Origin: an uncultured Bacteroidales bacterium
GTDB lineage: Bacteria > Bacteroidota > Bacteroidia > Bacteroidales > Paludibacteraceae
Assembly: GCA_902800215.1 (NCBI GenBank)
Contig: CADCDS010000003.1
Coordinates: 1-64,000, forward strand
Reading direction: 5' to 3'
Length of the DNA stretch: 64,000 nucleotides
Positions 61,711 to 64,000 of the stretch are shown here, piece after piece. A program made the translations under genes and the position numbers. A model generated the notes under the pieces. That model did not search any database. It saw only the letters and a program-made list of their open reading frames with translations, and was not told the origin of the DNA. Positions within the stretch are counted from its first letter, which is position 1. Every line of letters begins with the position of its first letter.

Positions 61711-62403
61711 ATGAAATATACTGATTTTGAGGATATAATGTCGACAGAAAGGATGGGAAGATACCTCGATGCGTGCAACGGCGATACAAACAAGGCCATG
61801 ACACTGTATCGTAACAACTTACACCTTTCACAAGAAGTTTTCACAGTTGTCAGTTGCTTTGAGGTGGCGCTCCGCAATGCTATCGACAAACGAATGGTTG
61901 CGTTATTCGGCAACAATTGGCTGCGTGATGCGATTATGCCTGGCGGTATATTTGATGATCCAAAGATGGCAGAGTCGCGCACACAAATACAGAAAGCATA
62001 TAATAAATTGCTACACGATGGCACATACAAGCACTCAAAACTCCTATCGGCGCTCAATATGGGTACATGGAAGTATATGTTCGCCAATGTGCAGTATCGA
62101 GCTAGCGGCAAATGTTTGTTGAAGGTATTTCCGAACAAACCAAGGTCATCTGCAGAGTTCAATTGTAACAACACATATATCTTTAATGAGTTGGATAAGG
62201 TGAACACATTACGCAATCGAATTGCGCACCATGAGCCGATATGCTTTACACACTCATCACAGACAGTTGACACATCGTATATCATCAATGAGTATCAAAA
62301 GATTCAAACTCTCTTTGCATGGATGGGAATAGATAGCCACGCGCTACTCTACGGTCTTGATCATGTGCAAGCAGTTTGTAACAAGATAAATCAGGTAAAA
62401 TAA
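61711..62403 (+). CDS. Abi-like (abortive infection) protein with HEPN RNase motif
   Basis: 230 residues from ATG 61711; the frame is open further upstream over A/T-rich leader only. LDACNGDTNKAMTLYRNNLHLSQEVF and VSCFEVALRNAIDKRMVALFG, then GTWKYMFANVQYRASGKCLLKVFPNKP, match the Abi-like family common on accessory DNA. LRNRIAHHEPI contains R168-x4-H173, the HEPN ribonuclease motif. Such proteins cleave RNA to stop growth during phage attack or as toxins. It sits in a lower-GC segment behind an unusual structured 5' region; no partner protein is adjacent. Confidence 0.85.
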   Translation: MKYTDFEDIMSTERMGRYLDACNGDTNKAMTLYRNNLHLSQEVFTVVSCFEVALRNAIDKRMVALFGNNWLRDAIMPGGIFDDPKMAESRTQIQKAYNKLLHDGTYKHSKLLSALNMGTWKYMFANVQYRASGKCLLKVFPNKPRSSAEFNCNNTYIFNELDKVNTLRNRIAHHEPICFTHSSQTVDTSYIINEYQKIQTLFAWMGIDSHALLYGLDHVQAVCNKINQVK

Positions 62404-62452
62404 TAAACATCTATAATCAAAAGCATCACCAAAGGTTATTATCCTATACTCT

Positions 62453-62480
62453 AAAATTGCAGATTTATGAAACGGCTATT
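62453..62480 (+). repeat. 28-nt direct repeat, first copy (gene start)
   Basis: Starts AAAATTGCAGATTTATG and extends 11 nt into the lipoprotein gene. An identical 28-nt copy lies at 63546-63573, at the start of the next gene. Confidence 0.95.
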
Positions 62481-63546
62481 TATTATATTCCTTTCCTGTC
62501 TCTGTCTGACGGCTTGTCACAAAAACACGACAACAAAGAGTACGGAAAAGACAACCGCAGAGGATAGCATCTTGTTGGAAAGCATTAAAAGGGCTACTCT
62601 GCAATATGTGGATCAGTTAAACCAACAATATGAGGAAGATCCCATTGAGCCAACAAACGTTTCTGTCCGCTGGTCTCTCTATCCGGATAAGATGGTATTG
62701 GTTAGTTTTAATGATGTCAATTACACTTTGGCTTTGGTGGATTATCAGGATACCACTATCTCGGACATCCTATCAGACTTTTATGATGTTGAATGCGATA
62801 AAATAGACGGCATCGGCTTGAGCGATTCTGTTAAGATTAGGAACCATTTTAAACGTGGGTATCAATTGAATGATCAGTTGCTGACCATCTCCGATTCCGA
62901 TATATATGTCTTAAAGGACTATAGAGCTGAACCTATTACCGGAAGGAATTTTAGTGATACGTTGCTCTTTGAATTATCAGAAACAACCTATTCCATTGAG
63001 AGCGGTAAGTTTGTCAAAATGCAGCAAAGAGACACCACATTGAGATATTATCAAAGGTCTGTAAAATCTTATTTTAAGGAGTGGATGTATAATAACTACT
63101 TGGCGAACTTGTATGAAAAAATCATGAGGAACGAGACTATCACAGACAAGGAACTTTTACAAGCTATGCCCAAAAACAAGGAACAATACGAGGTGTATGA
63201 TTATGAATGGAACTACCCGTGTAACTTTCGGTCTTTGGTATTCGACAGCATGGCGATAGCTCGTTCAAAATACAATCCTCTTTTCCGCGACGCATATATT
63301 CGGATGTATCCATGGTCAGACGGAGCAGGGGCAGAGATACTTTATGAAGGGCATTTTATGTATTTCTTCCACTTGGATTCCGTATATTTCAGAAATGCTG
63401 TCCGCCGCATCATACCGGGATATGCAGATGAGTTCGAGGACGATAGCATCTACGACGAAAAAACCGGAGACGTAGGATGGCTCAGATGGACCCGCGAGCA
63501 AAGAGAAGAGATTTTAGACTCGTATCATCGTCGGTATAATCATTAA
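62467..63546 (+). CDS. Lipoprotein of unknown function (359 aa)
   Basis: 359 residues. Lipobox LTAC at about residue 17 (MKRLFIIFLSCLCLTAC). After a Thr/Lys-rich linker the chain is rich in Asp and Tyr with alternating strands and a mainly helical second half (YFKEWMYNNYLANLYEKIM). No family recognised. Codons are less adapted and base composition lower in GC than the housekeeping genes, fitting an accessory region. Confidence 0.72.
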   Translation: MKRLFIIFLSCLCLTACHKNTTTKSTEKTTAEDSILLESIKRATLQYVDQLNQQYEEDPIEPTNVSVRWSLYPDKMVLVSFNDVNYTLALVDYQDTTISDILSDFYDVECDKIDGIGLSDSVKIRNHFKRGYQLNDQLLTISDSDIYVLKDYRAEPITGRNFSDTLLFELSETTYSIESGKFVKMQQRDTTLRYYQRSVKSYFKEWMYNNYLANLYEKIMRNETITDKELLQAMPKNKEQYEVYDYEWNYPCNFRSLVFDSMAIARSKYNPLFRDAYIRMYPWSDGAGAEILYEGHFMYFFHLDSVYFRNAVRRIIPGYADEFEDDSIYDEKTGDVGWLRWTREQREEILDSYHRRYNH

Positions 63547-63573
63547 AAATTGCAGATTTATGAAACGGCTATT
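63546..63573 (+). repeat. 28-nt direct repeat, second copy (gene start)
   Basis: Identical to 62453-62480. It spans the upstream gene's last base, the 13-nt spacer and the first codons of the next gene. Confidence 0.95.
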
Positions 63574-64000
63574 GTACATATTGCTTATTGGTTGTTGTCA
63601 TCTCACAGCGCAAGCATCAGATACTATCCGCATTGTTGGTACTATCACTGATGAACAAGGAGAACCTATCATCGGTGCCTATATCAAAGCACATGATAGT
63701 ATTGGTAATGAGCTTTCCCGGGGGACTGTTTCCGATTATGATGGTAAATTCTACTTAGTGACGCAGCGTTCTCAAAATGTAAAATATCTGGTAGTTTCAT
63801 ATATTTGCTGTTTTCCGGATACAATATATCTCACAGACGAACCTTTACAAAAATATGACATCACACTCAAGTTCCGGGATGATAACTGTTGGGATGATGT
63901 GATTGTAACCGGTTGCTCACCTTCATTACTTTCTGATACTTTCTTTTATCAATGGCACAAACAATCAGAGGAGTTTGCAAGATTTCATAGTCTGCATAGT
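63560..64000 (+). CDS. Exported protein with carboxypeptidase-regulatory-like domain (partial)
   Basis: 147 codons visible, running off the right edge. Signal peptide MKRLLYILLIGCCHLTAQA. Then IRIVGTITDEQGEPIIGAYIKAHD and GTVSDYDGKFYL, a typical CarboxypepD_reg-like beta-sandwich. TonB-dependent receptors, and other surface proteins of Bacteroidota, begin this way, but with no plug domain visible the class is open. The first 14 nt of coding sequence are identical to the upstream lipoprotein gene. Confidence 0.8.
   Translation, partial: MKRLLYILLIGCCHLTAQASDTIRIVGTITDEQGEPIIGAYIKAHDSIGNELSRGTVSDYDGKFYLVTQRSQNVKYLVVSYICCFPDTIYLTDEPLQKYDITLKFRDDNCWDDVIVTGCSPSLLSDTFFYQWHKQSEEFARFHSLHS

Noticed and set aside
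62452-62459. TAAAATTG as a -7 promoter box before the lipoprotein gene
   Set aside because: One mismatch in the TTTG part and no YTTG about 20 bp upstream; the second copy of the repeat does not keep the TA.

Overview
This window is a chromosomal piece of a Bacteroidales bacterium (phylum Bacteroidota). Three things support this. Gene content includes DUF4831, DUF4835, a PorE-like type IX secretion protein, S9 peptidase, glucose/galactose-type MFS, QueH and an OMPP1-family barrel. Every clear promoter is of the Bacteroidota type (-33 YTTG, about 20 bp spacer, -7 TAnnTTTG). Shine-Dalgarno sites are generally weak. The closest genus cannot be named from sequence alone.

Layout. 1-133: 3' end of a gene with highly biased codons, then a terminator. 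195-3528 (minus): Lrp-type regulator, trpS, a small lipoprotein, an OMPP1/FadL-like barrel and a probable structured RNA of about 200 nt (6S-like in size and shape). 3514-12576 (plus): an O-methyltransferase under its own promoter, then an operon-like run of outer-membrane protein, waaA, hisS, DUF1599, DoxX-like membrane protein, tpiA, gamma-carbonic anhydrase, pyrH, frr and rsgA. 12577-28016 (minus): a 13-gene run from one visible promoter (two unknown exported proteins, S9 peptidase, MFS sugar transporter, ROK sugar kinase, polysaccharide deacetylase, nadE, murB, murA, dsbD-like, rlmB, rluA-like, pectate-lyase-like). 28042-28871: an unrecognised gene with its own promoter. 28931-30265: a second RluA-type enzyme. 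30301-52533 (plus): an 18-gene run (bactofilin, DUF1015, PorE-like, thyA, folA, ettA, tilS, aroE, DUF4831, DUF4835, recN, rarA, hemW, PBP1A, TPR, TraB/GumN-like, unknown, amidase) ending at a bidirectional terminator. 52551-52884: a small cysteine-rich lipoprotein divergent from queH. 53490-61337 (minus): gdhA, a receiver/PEP-synthase-like fusion, Na/Pi cotransporter, SIMPL protein, pheS. 61268-64000: a lower-GC accessory segment with inverted repeats, two face-to-face promoters, an Abi-like HEPN protein, a lipoprotein and the start of a carboxypeptidase-regulatory-like protein.

Two things stand out. First, the window carries about thirty short-period tandem arrays in a few recurring sequence families. 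7-nt arrays (TTTCAAA, GGGTTAC, TTGGCTG, ATTAAAA, TTTGTCC and others) lie inside coding sequences, mostly at linkers, N-termini and signal peptides. 8-nt arrays (YGTTAAAN, AACTGGTC) fill spacers between co-directional genes, supply the upstream stop codon and in one case the downstream start. This looks like a genome-wide short-repeat system, comparable in form to the heptamer STRRs of filamentous cyanobacteria. Second, the Abi-like HEPN gene is preceded by a 5' region with a structured hairpin between two convergent promoters, which could encode an RNA partner for a toxin-like RNase.

Twelve promoters share an extended consensus: YTTGCATATNTC, an A/T tract, TAnnTTTG, then a conserved start region CANYCGATTTT, with a 20-bp spacer in 11 of 12. 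Calls rest on reading the sequence and family knowledge; no database search was possible.
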